Shown: positions 9,299-18,413 of the stretch, piece after piece
Position numbering within the stretch: position 1 is the first letter of the stretch
How the letters are laid out: every line of letters begins with the position of its first letter
Assembly: GCA_965221845.1 (NCBI GenBank)
Contig: OZ244919.1
Coordinates: forward strand, 2,232,001 to 2,296,000
Length of the DNA: 64,000 nucleotides
Source of the DNA: JAJEFO01 sp965221845
Lineage (GTDB): Bacteria; Pseudomonadota; Alphaproteobacteria; Rhodobacterales; Rhodobacteraceae
Reading direction: 5' to 3'
Translations under genes and position numbers: made by a program
The notes under the pieces: generated by a model
Told to the model about the DNA's origin: nothing
Databases searched by the model: none
What the model saw: only the letters and a program-made list of their open reading frames with translations

Positions 9299-10783
9299 TC
9301 ATGCCGCCGTCAAGGCCTTCACGGCGGCGCTCCATCGGGCGCATTTCGCCTCGCGCGTCCCTGCGTCCATTGCGGGCTCGAACCGCCGCTCGAACGCGCG
9401 GCCGGCCGCGAACGTCGCCGCGTCCGGGTAGACGCCCGCCTTCATGCCTGCCAGCCAGGCCACCCCAAGCGCGGTCGTCTCCAGCAGTCCGGGCCGGTCC
9501 ACGGGCATCCCCGTCACGTCCGCGAGGAACTGCATCGTCCAGTCGCTGGCCGCCATGCCTCCGTCGACCCGAAGGGCGCCTCCGGAAAGCGCAGGACAGT
9601 CCGCCTTCATCGCGTCGAGAAGGTCCCGGGTCTGGAAGCCGACGCTTTCGAGCGCCGCGCGCGCAAGCTCGTTGGGGCCCGAGTTGCGCACGAGGCCGAA
9701 GATCGCCCCCCTGCAGCCGGGCTTCCAGTGCGGCGCGCCGAGGCCGGTGAATGCGGGCACGAAAGTGAGCGGCTGCTCCGGGTCGGAGGCTTCGGCCATG
9801 GCCTGGGTCTCGCTGGCGTCGGAGATCAGCTTCAGCCCGTCGCGCAGCCATTGCACGACGGCGCCCGCGATGAAGATCGCGCCCTCGAGCGCATAGGTCG
9901 GCTTGCCGTCCAGCTGGCAGCCGATGGTCGTCAGAAGCCTGTTGTCCGAGCGCACCGGCGCACTGCCCGTGTTGAGAAGCGCGAAGCACCCCGTTCCGTA
10001 CGTGGACTTGACCATGCCGCTCTCGAAACAGGCCTGCCCGACGGCGGCCGCCTGCTGGTCGCCCGCGACGCCGAGAACGGGAACGGGGCCGCCGAGGACG
10101 TCCGGGGTCGTGACGCCGAATTCCGCCGCGCAGTCCCGCACCTCGGGCAGCATCCTCTCCGGAATCCCCATGAGCTCGCACATGGCCGGGGACCAGCACC
10201 CCTCGTGGATGTCATACAGCATTGTCCGCGCCGCGTTCGTGGCGTCCGTCACGTGGGCGGCGCCCCCTGTCAGCCTCCAGATGAGCCATGTGTCCACGGT
10301 CCCGAAAAGCAGCTCGCCCGCGGCCGCGCGGTCTCGCGCGCCGTCAGCCTGATCGAGGATCCACCTGAGCTTCGTGGACGAGAAGTAGGGATCGAGGAGC
10401 AGTCCCGTCCTGGCGGCGACGGCCTCCTCATGGCCCGCCCTCGCCATCCGGGCGCAGAAGTCCGCCGTCCGGCGGTCCTGCCAGACGATGGCGTTGTGCA
10501 CGGCCTTGCCGGTCGCCCTGTCCCAGACAAGCGTCGTCTCGCGCTGGTTCGTGATGCCGATCGCCGCGATGTCGCCGGCGGTCGCCCCGGCGCGTTCCAT
10601 CGCCTCCCGCGCGGTTTCGAGAACCGTCCGCCAGAGATCCTCCGGGTCGTGCTCCACCCAGCCGCCTGCGGGGAAATGCTGGCGAAACTCCCTGCGGGCG
10701 ACGGCTGCGATCTTCAGGTCGCCGTCGAACAGGATCGTGCGGCTGGACGTGGTGCCCTGGTCAACGGCCATGACATAGGTCAT
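9299..10783 (-). CDS. glpK: Glycerol kinase
   Basis: A 494-residue FGGY-family kinase that phosphorylates glycerol to glycerol 3-phosphate. The N-terminus MTYVMAVDQGTTSSRTILFD carries the phosphate loop. Substrate-contact regions NQRETT, WQDRRT and DATNAARTML follow, then YGTGCFAL and the C-terminal DGGMAASDWTMQFLAD. The ATG at 10783 is preceded by GGGAGGAG, better than the longer in-frame ATG upstream. No glp transporter or dehydrogenase is next to it. Confidence 0.94.
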   Translation of the reverse strand: MTYVMAVDQGTTSSRTILFDGDLKIAAVARREFRQHFPAGGWVEHDPEDLWRTVLETAREAMERAGATAGDIAAIGITNQRETTLVWDRATGKAVHNAIVWQDRRTADFCARMARAGHEEAVAARTGLLLDPYFSSTKLRWILDQADGARDRAAAGELLFGTVDTWLIWRLTGGAAHVTDATNAARTMLYDIHEGCWSPAMCELMGIPERMLPEVRDCAAEFGVTTPDVLGGPVPVLGVAGDQQAAAVGQACFESGMVKSTYGTGCFALLNTGSAPVRSDNRLLTTIGCQLDGKPTYALEGAIFIAGAVVQWLRDGLKLISDASETQAMAEASDPEQPLTFVPAFTGLGAPHWKPGCRGAIFGLVRNSGPNELARAALESVGFQTRDLLDAMKADCPALSGGALRVDGGMAASDWTMQFLADVTGMPVDRPGLLETTALGVAWLAGMKAGVYPDAATFAAGRAFERRFEPAMDAGTREAKCARWSAAVKALTAA

Positions 10784-10847
10784 GCGCGGCTCCTCCCGTG
10801 CTCGCAAGAACCTGCGCGCCCAAGGAGGAATACACGAAGGGAAGCGC

Positions 10848-10875
10848 TTGTGAAACGCGCGCGCCGGGCTAACCT
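10848..10875 (+). promoter_or_regulatory. Candidate promoter of the MBL-fold gene
   Basis: TTGTGA and TAACCT lie 16 bp apart, 21 bp before the ATG at 10897. A ribosome site GGGAGG follows at about 10882. Both boxes are moderate matches. Confidence 0.35.
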
Positions 10876-10896
10876 TGCGAACGGGAGGACAGCTTC

Positions 10897-11739
10897 ATGA
10901 ACAGCTTCATGCGCACCATGCTCGTCGTTTCCTGGGCCTGCGCCGCTGCCGCGGCGCAGGCCCAGGACCGCCGTCCCAGCCATTGCTTCGCGATTGCGGA
11001 GCGGGCCCCCGGGACGGCCCATGTCCAGAGGGTCGCCTGGAACACGCCGGTCAAGGACGAGTTCACCGTCCGGCTCAGGTACGTCGACCACTCCATGTAC
11101 CTGATCCAGACCCACGGGGGCCTCAATGCCGTCACCGACTACGCCGGGTTCATCGGGGACGCCGGGCTCGTGCCCGACGTGGTGACGATGAACATCGCGC
11201 ACGAGAGCCACTGGACCGCCTTTCCGCATCCCGACATACCCCATGTGCTGCAGGGCTGGAAACGGAACGGCGTTCCCGCCGACCATTACCTCGACCTAGG
11301 CGAAATGCTGGTCCGGAACGTGACCACCGACATCCGCGACCGGTTTGGCGGCGGCGCGGCCGTGGAGGACAACAACTCCATATTCGTCTTCGAGGCGGCC
11401 GGGCTCTGCATCGGCCACCTCGGCCACCTGCACCACGAGCCGTCGGAAGAGACCTATGCCGCGATCGGGCGCCTGGACGTCGTCATGGCGGCCGTGGACG
11501 GCGGCATGACCGTCGACCTGCCCACGATGATCCGGATCGTCAAGCGGCTGCGAAGCTCGGTCGTGCTTCCGATGCACTGGTTTTCCGGGCGGTCGCTGGA
11601 GCGTTTCATCGACGGCGTGCGCGACGAATTCGACATCGACCGCCGTCCTGGCGCCGAGATGGAAGTGTCCCTGCGCAGCCTGCCGTCGCGCCCGACGGTC
11701 GTCGTGCTCCAGCCGGCCTTCGTCCGCGATTCGGAATGA
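10897..11739 (+). CDS. Secreted metallo-beta-lactamase-fold hydrolase
   Basis: A 280-residue protein with a signal peptide (MNSFMRTMLVVSWACAAAAAQAQ) and an MBL fold of the UlaG-like kind. Expected metal or catalytic segments are present: VDHSMYLIQTHGG near residue 63, NIAHESHWTAFPHPD near 100, GHLGHLHHEPSEE near 175 and LPMHWFSG near 230. The classical HxHxDH is replaced by a spaced His-rich pattern, so the substrate is unclear. It would act in the periplasm. The next gene follows 42 bp later and may be cotranscribed. Confidence 0.8.
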   Translation: MNSFMRTMLVVSWACAAAAAQAQDRRPSHCFAIAERAPGTAHVQRVAWNTPVKDEFTVRLRYVDHSMYLIQTHGGLNAVTDYAGFIGDAGLVPDVVTMNIAHESHWTAFPHPDIPHVLQGWKRNGVPADHYLDLGEMLVRNVTTDIRDRFGGGAAVEDNNSIFVFEAAGLCIGHLGHLHHEPSEETYAAIGRLDVVMAAVDGGMTVDLPTMIRIVKRLRSSVVLPMHWFSGRSLERFIDGVRDEFDIDRRPGAEMEVSLRSLPSRPTVVVLQPAFVRDSE

Positions 11740-11781
11740 CGCGGATTGACAGGGACGGAACGGCCTTCTACCCGGCAGCCC

Positions 11782-13185
11782 ATGCTGAACGCGGCAGACG
11801 ACTCCCTTGCCGAAGCCCTCGGCCGGGCGGGCGTCAGGGTCAGGCCGGCGGACCGTTCCTACCTCGAGGAACCCCGGTCCCTGTTCAGCGGAACGTCCCG
11901 GCACGTGGCCCTGCCGGCAAGCCTCGAGGAGGTGTCCGCGATCGTGCGGGCCTGTGCCGCGGCCCGGGTGGGAATCGTGCCGTATGGCGGCGGCACGGGC
12001 CTTGTGGCGGGCCAGGTGGCGACCGGCTTCCCCGCCCCGCTGGTTCTGTCGCTTGAGAGGATGGCGGCGGTCCGCGGGACCTTTCCGGAGGAGGACGTGA
12101 TCGTCGCCGAGGCCGGCATGACCATTGCCGGCGTCCAGGCGGCCGCCGCCGAGGCCGGCCGCCTTTTCCCGCTGAGCTATGCCAGCCAGGACGCCGCTCG
12201 GCTCGGGGGCGCGCTGTCGGTCAATTCCGGCGGCCTCAACGTGCTTCGCTACGGCATGGCCCGGGATCTCTGTCTCGGCATCGAGGCCGTGCTGCCCGAC
12301 GGAAGCGTGCTGCACGCGCTGAAGCGGATCCAGAAGGACAACACCGGCTATGACCTGCGACACCTGCTGATCGGCTCCGAAGGCACCCTGGGCGTGATCA
12401 CCGCGGCCGCGCTCAGGGTGCTGCCCCGGCCGGCCCGGACGGCGACCGCGTTCCTTTCCGTCGCCTCGCCTCGGGCCGCGCTGTCGCTCCTGACGATCTG
12501 CCGGGAGCAGGCAGGCGAGACGGTCTCGGCATTCGAGCTGGTCCCCGCGGAGGCCTTCGCGTTCCTCGCCGAGACGCAGCCCGCCCTGCGGCATCCGTTC
12601 GACAAGGCTCCCCCGTGGGCGGTGCTGACCGAACTCGGCATGGGTCCGGGCAGCGATCCCGTGGAACGGATGGGCGTGATCTACGAACGCGCTTCCGAGG
12701 CCGGCCTCGTGCTGGACGGCCGGATCGCGCAGGGCGATCGGCAGCGGGCGGACTTCTGGGCGCTCCGCGAGGCGGTTCCACACGCGAACAGGAGAATCGG
12801 CGCCATCGCCTCGCATGACGTTTCGCTGCCGCTCTCCGAGATTCCGGGATTCATCGAGGAATGCGGCGCACGGATCCGGCAGATCCTGCCTTGCCGGATC
12901 AGCGCGTTCGGGCATCTCGGGGACGGCAACCTTCACTACAACGTCTTCCCGCCCGGAGGCGGGAGTCGCGATGCCTGCCTGGACCGGGCGCCGGCCGTCA
13001 CCCGGGCGGTTCACGACATGGTTGCCTCCCGTGGGGGCAGCTTCAGCGCGGAGCATGGAATCGGTCGCGCCAAGTCCGGCGAGCTGGAGCGCTACGCCGA
13101 TCCGGCGAAGCTGGCGGCAATGCGCGCGATCAAGTCGGCGCTTGACCCCCTGGGCATCATGAACCCGGGAGCGGTGATCGGCTGA
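11782..13185 (+). CDS. FAD-linked 2-hydroxyacid dehydrogenase, GlcD/D-2-hydroxyglutarate type
   Basis: A 467-residue flavoenzyme of the VAO/PCMH family that oxidises D-2-hydroxy acids and passes electrons to the quinone pool or a flavoprotein. The FAD-binding segment PYGGGTGLVAGQ is near residue 75 and LGGALSVNSGGLNVLRYG near 140. The C-terminal substrate domain has FGHLGDGNLHYN and SAEHGIGRAK. The ATG at 11782 is preferred to a TTG at 11746. Candidate substrates are D-lactate, glycolate or D-2-hydroxyglutarate. No GlcE/GlcF partners are adjacent, which favours the single-subunit type. Confidence 0.88.
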   Translation: MLNAADDSLAEALGRAGVRVRPADRSYLEEPRSLFSGTSRHVALPASLEEVSAIVRACAAARVGIVPYGGGTGLVAGQVATGFPAPLVLSLERMAAVRGTFPEEDVIVAEAGMTIAGVQAAAAEAGRLFPLSYASQDAARLGGALSVNSGGLNVLRYGMARDLCLGIEAVLPDGSVLHALKRIQKDNTGYDLRHLLIGSEGTLGVITAAALRVLPRPARTATAFLSVASPRAALSLLTICREQAGETVSAFELVPAEAFAFLAETQPALRHPFDKAPPWAVLTELGMGPGSDPVERMGVIYERASEAGLVLDGRIAQGDRQRADFWALREAVPHANRRIGAIASHDVSLPLSEIPGFIEECGARIRQILPCRISAFGHLGDGNLHYNVFPPGGGSRDACLDRAPAVTRAVHDMVASRGGSFSAEHGIGRAKSGELERYADPAKLAAMRAIKSALDPLGIMNPGAVIG

Positions 13186-13358
13186 TTGCCGCTTCGCGGC
13201 GGTCGCTCCGCGCATTTGGCTCCAGAATGCAGCAGTTCGCGACGGACCGCGCGGTGAAATTTGCAGCGCAGCTGGGAAGGGAATCCCTTCCGGGCGGGAA
13301 TCGACAGGCAAGACAAGGTTCAAGCAGGGCAGCAGGGCAAGGCCGACTGTGCTGGTTG

Positions 13359-14983
13359 CAGCAATTCCCGACAGCCTGACCGTCGGTGCGCGAAGGCGCG
13401 GTCATGGCGGGCGGCGGTTCCGTGTGCGCACGACCGGCGGCCGGGCGGCGGCCCGGGATCGTGGCGGTGCCGGCGAAGGGCGGGATCGGGGCCGTCCGGG
13501 CGTGGCCGGGGCGGTCACGGCCCGGCACGGACGGGCCGGCATGGTCCTCCTTGCCAGGCTCCCCCGCGAGCGCGCGGCAGAGGGTCTTCCAGTCCTGGAA
13601 GACGAAGGTCCGGCCGGTTCCCGCATCCGGTCCCGGAGGCAGGGGATGCGTTCCTGACGTTCCCGCGCCCGTCCGAACAGCGGGCGGCAGTGCCGCTGCA
13701 CCGGTCGATCAGGAAGGCGGGCATGGCGAGCGTCATGAAGACGCCCCATGGGCGGTTTCCGCCATGGCCGGAGCCGTGCCCGAAGCTGCAGCCCTCCCGC
13801 GTCCCGGTGCCCGGAACGTCTCGTTCCCGGTCGCCCGCCTGCGGCGGCCGCACCGCATGACGGACACGCCGCGTCCCGGACGGGCGGGAGGCCGGCGGCC
13901 CGCGAGAACCTCCGGACCCTCCCTTTCGTGCCGGTCTCCCCGCATCCGGGCATGTCGGTCTTCAGGCCGAAGTTCGCGTCGTCGGCCGGCCGGCCGCGGT
14001 CCCGTTCGAAGCGGTGCACGATGCCGGTCTTCCCGTCGCGCCTCTCCCAGGCCTGCTTCGTCCCGCTGGCATCGAACCAGCCGGACGGCGGCCCGTGGTC
14101 GCCCGGCTTCGCGCCCGGGACGGGCGGAAGCCCTTCTCCGCTCACGCAGCATGACGTGCGGGCCGCCGGCCGCCGGCCCGTCCCCGGCGCCGGCCGCCCT
14201 CCCGTGTGCGGACGCTCCCGGCGGAGGTCCTCCGGGAGCCGCCTCAAGGCGTTCGGCTCGCAGTCGTTCCTCCTCCTGCCGTCCTCGTTCCGGACCGGCT
14301 CCGGGGCCGGCGGGAACGCCTCGGCGTGATCGGGACGGACGGTCGCCGCGCCCAGGGCCTGACGGCAGGAGGTCCTCGACCCGTCGCGGCGGGTCCTGGC
14401 GCGAGCGGCGCCTGCAGCCGGCCTTGTGCGAGGAGTGGTGCCCGGTCCCGTCCGCCGCGACCGGGAGACGCCCGCCGGACGCCGTCCGGCCCTCCAGCGC
14501 CTTGCCGCGCTGCAGGGCGGCGTGGACGCCCCCGGACCGCAGCGGCGCAGGCCGCGGGGGCCGGCCCCGTCGCGCCGCTCGCGCATCCGCGTGTCCGACG
14601 GCGCCTTCCCCACGCCGAAGAGCGAGCGCAGGTTCCGCGCCCGGACCGGGTCCTCGCCGCCCCGCACCTGCCGGCCGGACTGCAGAAGCGACGGGATCCC
14701 GGGCGAGAAGACCGCGAGCCCCGACGTCAGGCCTACCGGAAGGCTGAAGTCGCGCGTGACGGTCGGGTCGGGGATGCGGTCGAAGCATGCACGCACGGCG
14801 CGAAGCACGGCCCTGGCATCGACGGATGCCTGCGAAAGGAATCTCCGGACATCTGCTGCCCGGCCTTTGCCTGTCTGGCCGCGGCAAGGCCGATTCGGCG
14901 GGAAAGGCCTGTGACAGGAAAATTCGTGACGGCCGTGCAACCTGCTGACAATGAACGAAAAGAAATTCTGTCGGGAATCGCTG
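13359..14983 (-). mobile_element. Decayed 1.6-kb IS, copy A, with frameshifted DDE transposase
   Basis: The ends CAGCAATTCCCGACAG (left) and its near-exact reverse complement (right, one change) bound 1,625 bp. The same element lies inverted at 18503-20122. On the minus strand the pieces read, across several frames, FDRIPDPTVTRDFSLPVGL, RNLRSLFGVGKAPSDTRM, DGTGHHSSHK, GCSFGHGSGHGG and VFQDWKTLCRALAG. This is the order of DDE transposases often filed as ISNCY. No full-length frame survives. No matching target duplication is seen (TGCTGGTTG left, GGCGATTTT right), so the flanks were rearranged or mutated. The 173 bp between the dehydrogenase gene and this copy hold no gene. Confidence 0.8.
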
Positions 14984-15070
14984 GGCGATTTTTTAGTCCT
15001 CCGCTGGCAGCACGGCGATCCGGCGATCCAGACTCTGGCCATTTGATATTGGATGTGACAATGTCGGGCC

Positions 15071-16911
15071 ATGGCGGTTCTTCCGACACCGGAGTCGTCC
15101 ATCGACCTGCGCGCGGTCACGGTGCGCCCGACGCACGGGGCGCGCGAGCACCGGCTCCGGGACCGTCTGGTCGAGGAGCACCACTGCCTGCGGTTCCACG
15201 GCATCGTCGGCAAGGGCCTGCTGCCCGGGTCGCGCTGCACGGCGGGACCTGGCTCGCGCCTGGCGGCTGGCAGCCGGGCGCGTCCAGGCCGACGGCGCGG
15301 GACCGCTGGATCGGGTGGTCGCCGGCGCAGCAGTTCCGGCGCCTGCACCTGGTCTGCAACGACTCCCGTTTCGTCATCCCGCGCCACGGCGGGTGCCGAA
15401 CCTGGCGTCCCGGGTGCCGGGCCCGGCCTGCGCCGGCTGTCCGCCGACATCCAGGCCGTGCACGGCTATCCGGCCCTGCTCGCGGAGACGTTCGTCGACG
15501 TCTCGAGGTTCACGGGCGCTGGCTGACGCGCGTCGAACCGGCGCTCGCCGGGGCTGACGCGCGGGTCCGGCGGAACGGCGCGCTTCCACCATCACGGCCA
15601 GCCCAAGGAGATCTTCATGCACGGACTCGCCGACGACGCCGCCGGGGCGACGGGCCGGGACGGGATCCCGGACGCGTGGAACGCGCGGCGGCACGACGAC
15701 GCGGCGCCGATGGCCGCGCCCCGGCTGCGCAGCCTGTTCGAATGCCTGGGCGAGGTGCCCGAGTTCCGCAAGGCCCGGGGCAGGCGCCATCCCCTGGAGA
15801 CCGTGCTGACGATCGCCGTCGCGGCCCGGCTCGCCGGCTGCCGCGGCGTCACCGCCTTCGCCCGGTTCGCCGCCCTGCTCCCGCAGGAGCGGCCCGAGGC
15901 GGCGGGAGCGTTCTTCAGCCCGAGCAGGCAGCGCCACACCGCGCCCTCGATCACGACTTTCCACAACATCCTCGCCGACCTGCCGCCCGACACGCTGGAC
16001 GAGGCCATCGGCCGGTGGACCGCCCAGAGGGCCGGCGCCGGCACGCCGCTCGCCATGGACGGCAAGGACGTCCGCGGCGCCTCGCGGCAGACGGAGGACG
16101 GGCGGCGGATGACGGTCGCGGCGGCCGGGCACGGAACCGGCCTGGTGCTGCGGCAGGTCGAGGTGGAGGACAAAAGCAACGAGATCCCCGCGGTCCGGGC
16201 GCTCTCCGGCAGCCTCGACGTGACCGGACGCGTCGTCACCGTGGACGCGATGCACGCCCGGCACGTGACCGCGCGCAGCCTTCTCGCACGCCGCGCCGAC
16301 CATGTCGTCACCGCGGCCAGGGACAGCCAGGAGACCATCCACGACGATCCCGGGGCGATCGACTTCACCGGCGCGCCCTCGCACGAGACCGTCGACAAGG
16401 GCCACGGACGCCTCGAGCGCCGCCGCTGCGCCACCGTCGACCCGCCGGCGCCGAACGGGACGGCCAGTCCGCCCTTCACGGGCGCCGCCAGGCCATCCGC
16501 GTCGAACGCGAGCGCGAGGTCCCCAGGACCGGCGAGCGCAGCCGCGAGGCGGCCTGGCGCCCGCCTCGCTCGGCCCGGAACGCGCCGGGCCGGAGGCGCT
16601 TCTCGAGCCGGTGCGCAACCACTGGACCATGGAGAACCGCGTGCACTGCGTGCGCGACTTCACCTGTGACGAGGACCGGTGCCGGGCGCACGTCCGCAAC
16701 CTGCCGCGCAACCTCTCCTGCCTGACCAACGCCGCCATCGCCGTCGTGCGATGCGACGGTCGCTTCGGCCACATGCCCGAGGCCAACCGGCACCGGCCCG
16801 CCCGCGCCCGGGAGGCCCTTGTCGACCGGCGGAAGCCTGCGGTGGACGGTGCACCGGCCCGCCCGCGCCCGGGAGGCCCTCGACCTGATCCTGGACCCGC
16901 CCGGCACATGA
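15071..16911 (+). pseudogene. DUF4338 (DruA-like)-ISAs1 transposase fusion, multiply frameshifted
   Basis: The protein can be stitched from successive frames. MAVLPTPESSIDLRAVTVRP and RLVEEHHCLRFHGIVGKGL come first. A +frame then gives TARDRWIGWSPAQQFRRLHL and VCNDSRFVIP, a third gives RRVPNLASRV, and LRRLSADIQAVHGYPALLAE follows. These match DUF4338, the domain of DruA in Druantia defence. The text then runs into an ISAs1 (H-repeat type) transposase: LRSLFECLGEVPEFRKARGR, LAMDGKDVRGAS, EVEDKSNEIPAVRAL, VVTVDAMHARH. After two more shifts come VRNHWTMENRVHCVRDFTCD and LPRNLSCLTNAAIAVV. The final piece ends at TGA 16909-16911. DDE residues are all recognisable, but at least five frame changes make it dead. 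Confidence 0.8.
16791..16880 (+). repeat. 29-bp direct repeat, 61-bp offset, inside the pseudogene 3' end
   Basis: The 29-bp stretch beginning CACCGGCCCGCC occurs at 16791-16819 and again at 16852-16880. The 61-bp offset is not a multiple of three, so this duplication itself shifts the transposase frame. The second copy continues into the natural end (…REALDLILDPPGT, stop). Confidence 0.9.
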
Positions 16912-16980
16912 TCCTCCGGTCCCGGCCGCGTGAAGGGCACGCGGAACGCGCCGCCAGACGGCGCGGCGGGACAGCCGTGC

Positions 16981-17006
16981 CCGGACACGCCGAAAACCGT
17001 GTCCGG
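16981..17006 (+). other. Perfect 9-bp hairpin downstream of the ISAs1-like pseudogene
   Basis: CCGGACACG and CGTGTCCGG pair around an 8-nt loop. No T run follows. It may be part of the element end or a remnant of host DNA. Nothing else recognisable lies between 16912 and 17126. Confidence 0.4.
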
Positions 17007-17126
17007 AAAGCCCGGGAAGGCAAGCAGGCAACGTCGCAACCGGTGCGGCGGTGGCTCGAACCGCCTCAGCCACGCCCGCCTGCCGTCACGTCAGGCGCCG
17101 GAACCCGAAAATAAAATGGTCCTGCC

Positions 17127-17359
17127 TCAAGGTGCAGCAGAAGATCTCCGGGAGCTTCCGGAGCGCCGAAGGCGCCAGGAACCACGCGGCGCTGCGGACC
17201 GTGCTCGACACGGCCCGGAAACAGGGACGGAACCTGCTGGAGACCCTGCGGACCTCGCCGGAAGAGCTGGTCGCGCGGCTCGCCACGCGACATCCGGCCC
17301 AGGCGGGACGGGCCGCCCGGCCGGGCGGGAAGCCGCCAGGATGGAACCTGAACAGTTAC
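17127..17359 (+). mobile_element. IS66 end fragment (TnpC C-terminus plus terminal repeat)
   Basis: This 233-bp piece matches, in inverted orientation, the 3' end of the IS66 element at 21183-22754. It encodes the TnpC tail (KVQQKISGSFRSAEG, ARKQGRNLLETL, LVARLATRHPAQAG) and ends with the IS66 terminal repeat AACCTGAACAGTTAC at 17345-17359. The rest of the element is missing, so its second end and target duplication are lost. It cuts off the N-terminus of the gene fragment that follows. Confidence 0.85.
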
Positions 17360-17613
17360 AGTCGTTCCAGGATTCCGGTCATTCATTGGTCATGGATGCA
17401 CGTTCTCACCACCGCTGACCTGCTGATCGGCCAGCAGTCCATCGCCAGTCATGACCAGCTCGTCCTCTTGAACGAGTTTCGTCGCTTCCTGGCACATGAG
17501 AGCGCGGGCGTACGCGGCTTCGACCGCATGCCAAGGGAATGGACCGAACTGAACAGGCTGGTTTCCGCTGGCGGTGACGTATCGGCGAATTCGCATGAGG
17601 CAATCAAGGTGAT
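17360..17613 (+). pseudogene. Unidentified gene, middle fragment before the IS1595-type insertion
   Basis: The frame reads SRSRIPVIHWSWMHVLTTAD through LLNEFRRFLAHESAGVRGF and DRMPREWTELNRLVSAGGDV to HEAIKV. It is broken at both ends: the IS66 remnant removes the start, and the 6.7-kb transposon begins at 17614. The last 8 bp, AAGGTGAT (17606-17613), recur at 24326 where the same gene resumes. Base composition is less GC-rich than the surrounding chromosome. I do not recognise the family with certainty. Confidence 0.75.
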
Positions 17614-17637
17614 GGGGATTACATACTGAACTTGACA
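17614..17637 (+). repeat. Left 24-bp terminal inverted repeat of the IS1595-type element
   Basis: This is identical, in reverse complement, to 24302-24325. Its inner six bases are TTGACA, a consensus -35 box that faces inward. Confidence 0.95.
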
Positions 17638-17659
17638 TGGCGGGCAACCCCGATAGCAT
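17632..17659 (+). promoter_or_regulatory. Promoter with -35 inside the terminal repeat, driving the lipoprotein gene
   Basis: TTGACA (17632-17637, end of the terminal repeat) and TAGCAT (17654-17659) are 16 bp apart and lie ~30 bp before the lipoprotein ATG. Confidence 0.5.
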
Positions 17660-17688
17660 GACAGCGGCATTTTGAATTGGAGCCTGTC

Positions 17689-18012
17689 ATGGTCAAAACA
17701 AACTTCGCGGTGGCGCTGGCGGCGACCTGCCTCTTGGCTGCCTGCTCGGCAGAGAACATGCCAAGCACTGGCAGCGTGCACCCGACGCCTATTGCGCTGG
17801 GTGATGGCACCCTTGGTTACGTGTATCAGGGCGCAGCAAACCTGGGCTTCCATCATGAGCAAGCCGGACTTGCTATGAACGCGCATTGCCAAGAACTCGG
17901 ATATCGGCAGGCTTACATGGTGGATCGCCAGATCGAAACGATAGGGACGGTTGATTTCGGCTACGGCGCGACCATAAGCAAGGCTCAGTGGACAGTGTTC
18001 AAGTGTCTTTAG
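17689..18012 (+). CDS. Small lipoprotein of unknown function (transposon cargo)
   Basis: A 107-residue protein with a clear lipoprotein signal: MVKTNFAVALAATCLLAAC, where Cys19 would be lipidated after the LLAAC lipobox. The mature part (SAENMPSTGSVHPTPIALG, GYVYQGAANLGFHHEQAG, ending SKAQWTVFKCL) has two further Cys and no family I know. The ATG at 17689 sits behind TTGGAGCC and the promoter that begins in the transposon end. It should be anchored to a membrane facing the periplasm. Its intact frame contrasts with the ruined ISs around it, which suggests selection or recent arrival. Confidence 0.7.
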   Translation: MVKTNFAVALAATCLLAACSAENMPSTGSVHPTPIALGDGTLGYVYQGAANLGFHHEQAGLAMNAHCQELGYRQAYMVDRQIETIGTVDFGYGATISKAQWTVFKCL

Positions 18013-18156
18013 TGATTACAAAACAGGGTATGTGATCACGTACTTCTTTCCGGGTTGCGTGAATGCAGGTTGACGCATAACTAGGGATCAGGGTCAGACC
18101 AGAGCCATGCGTCGCATGTTCGTGGGACCAACAATAACCCGGGAGAGAGAGAGCCA

Positions 18157-18408
18157 ATGTCCAAGTCCAGCTTGAACGGAAGCGTCGACCTTTTGGCTGA
18201 CGCAATGCGCAAGGTGTTCAAGGAAGCAGTTGAGGGAGCGGTGCAGCCGTTGACCGATCAGGTGAAGGCGGTTCGCACGGAAGTTGGCGACCTGCGCACC
18301 GAGGTCAACGACCAGATCAAGACGACCAACGAAAACATGGGAGCCCAGTTCGCGGCGCAAGAGGAAAAGATCGGCAAGCTGATCAAGGGGCAGCAAGCGT
18401 CCAAGTGA
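18157..18408 (+). CDS. Small coiled-coil protein (transposon cargo)
   Basis: An 83-residue hydrophilic protein, MSKSSLNGSVDLLADAMRKV…, preceded by GGGAGAGAGAG. Residues ~15-75 show heptad-like spacing (VQPLTDQVKAVRTEVGDLRTEV, NENMGAQFAAQEEKIGKLI), predicting a long coiled coil. It ends in Lys/Gln-rich sequence. It resembles tail-fibre-assembly or phasin-like short helical proteins only in composition. The stop lies 5 bp before the tRNA gene encoded on the opposite strand. The 144 bp before it include a near-perfect 16-bp palindrome (18028-18043, one mismatch). Confidence 0.6.
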   Translation: MSKSSLNGSVDLLADAMRKVFKEAVEGAVQPLTDQVKAVRTEVGDLRTEVNDQIKTTNENMGAQFAAQEEKIGKLIKGQQASK

Positions 18409-18413
18409 TTCGT

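Noticed and set aside
13402..15450. Long minus-strand frame of about 680 codons through IS copy A
   Set aside because: It joins transposase fragments with frame-shifted low-complexity sequence. It is an accident of high GC and not an intact gene.
18028..18043. Near-perfect palindrome GTATGTGATCACGTAC as a CRP site
   Set aside because: The half-site spacing does not fit TGTGA-N6-TCACA. It may be an operator of the cargo gene but nothing supports a named regulator.
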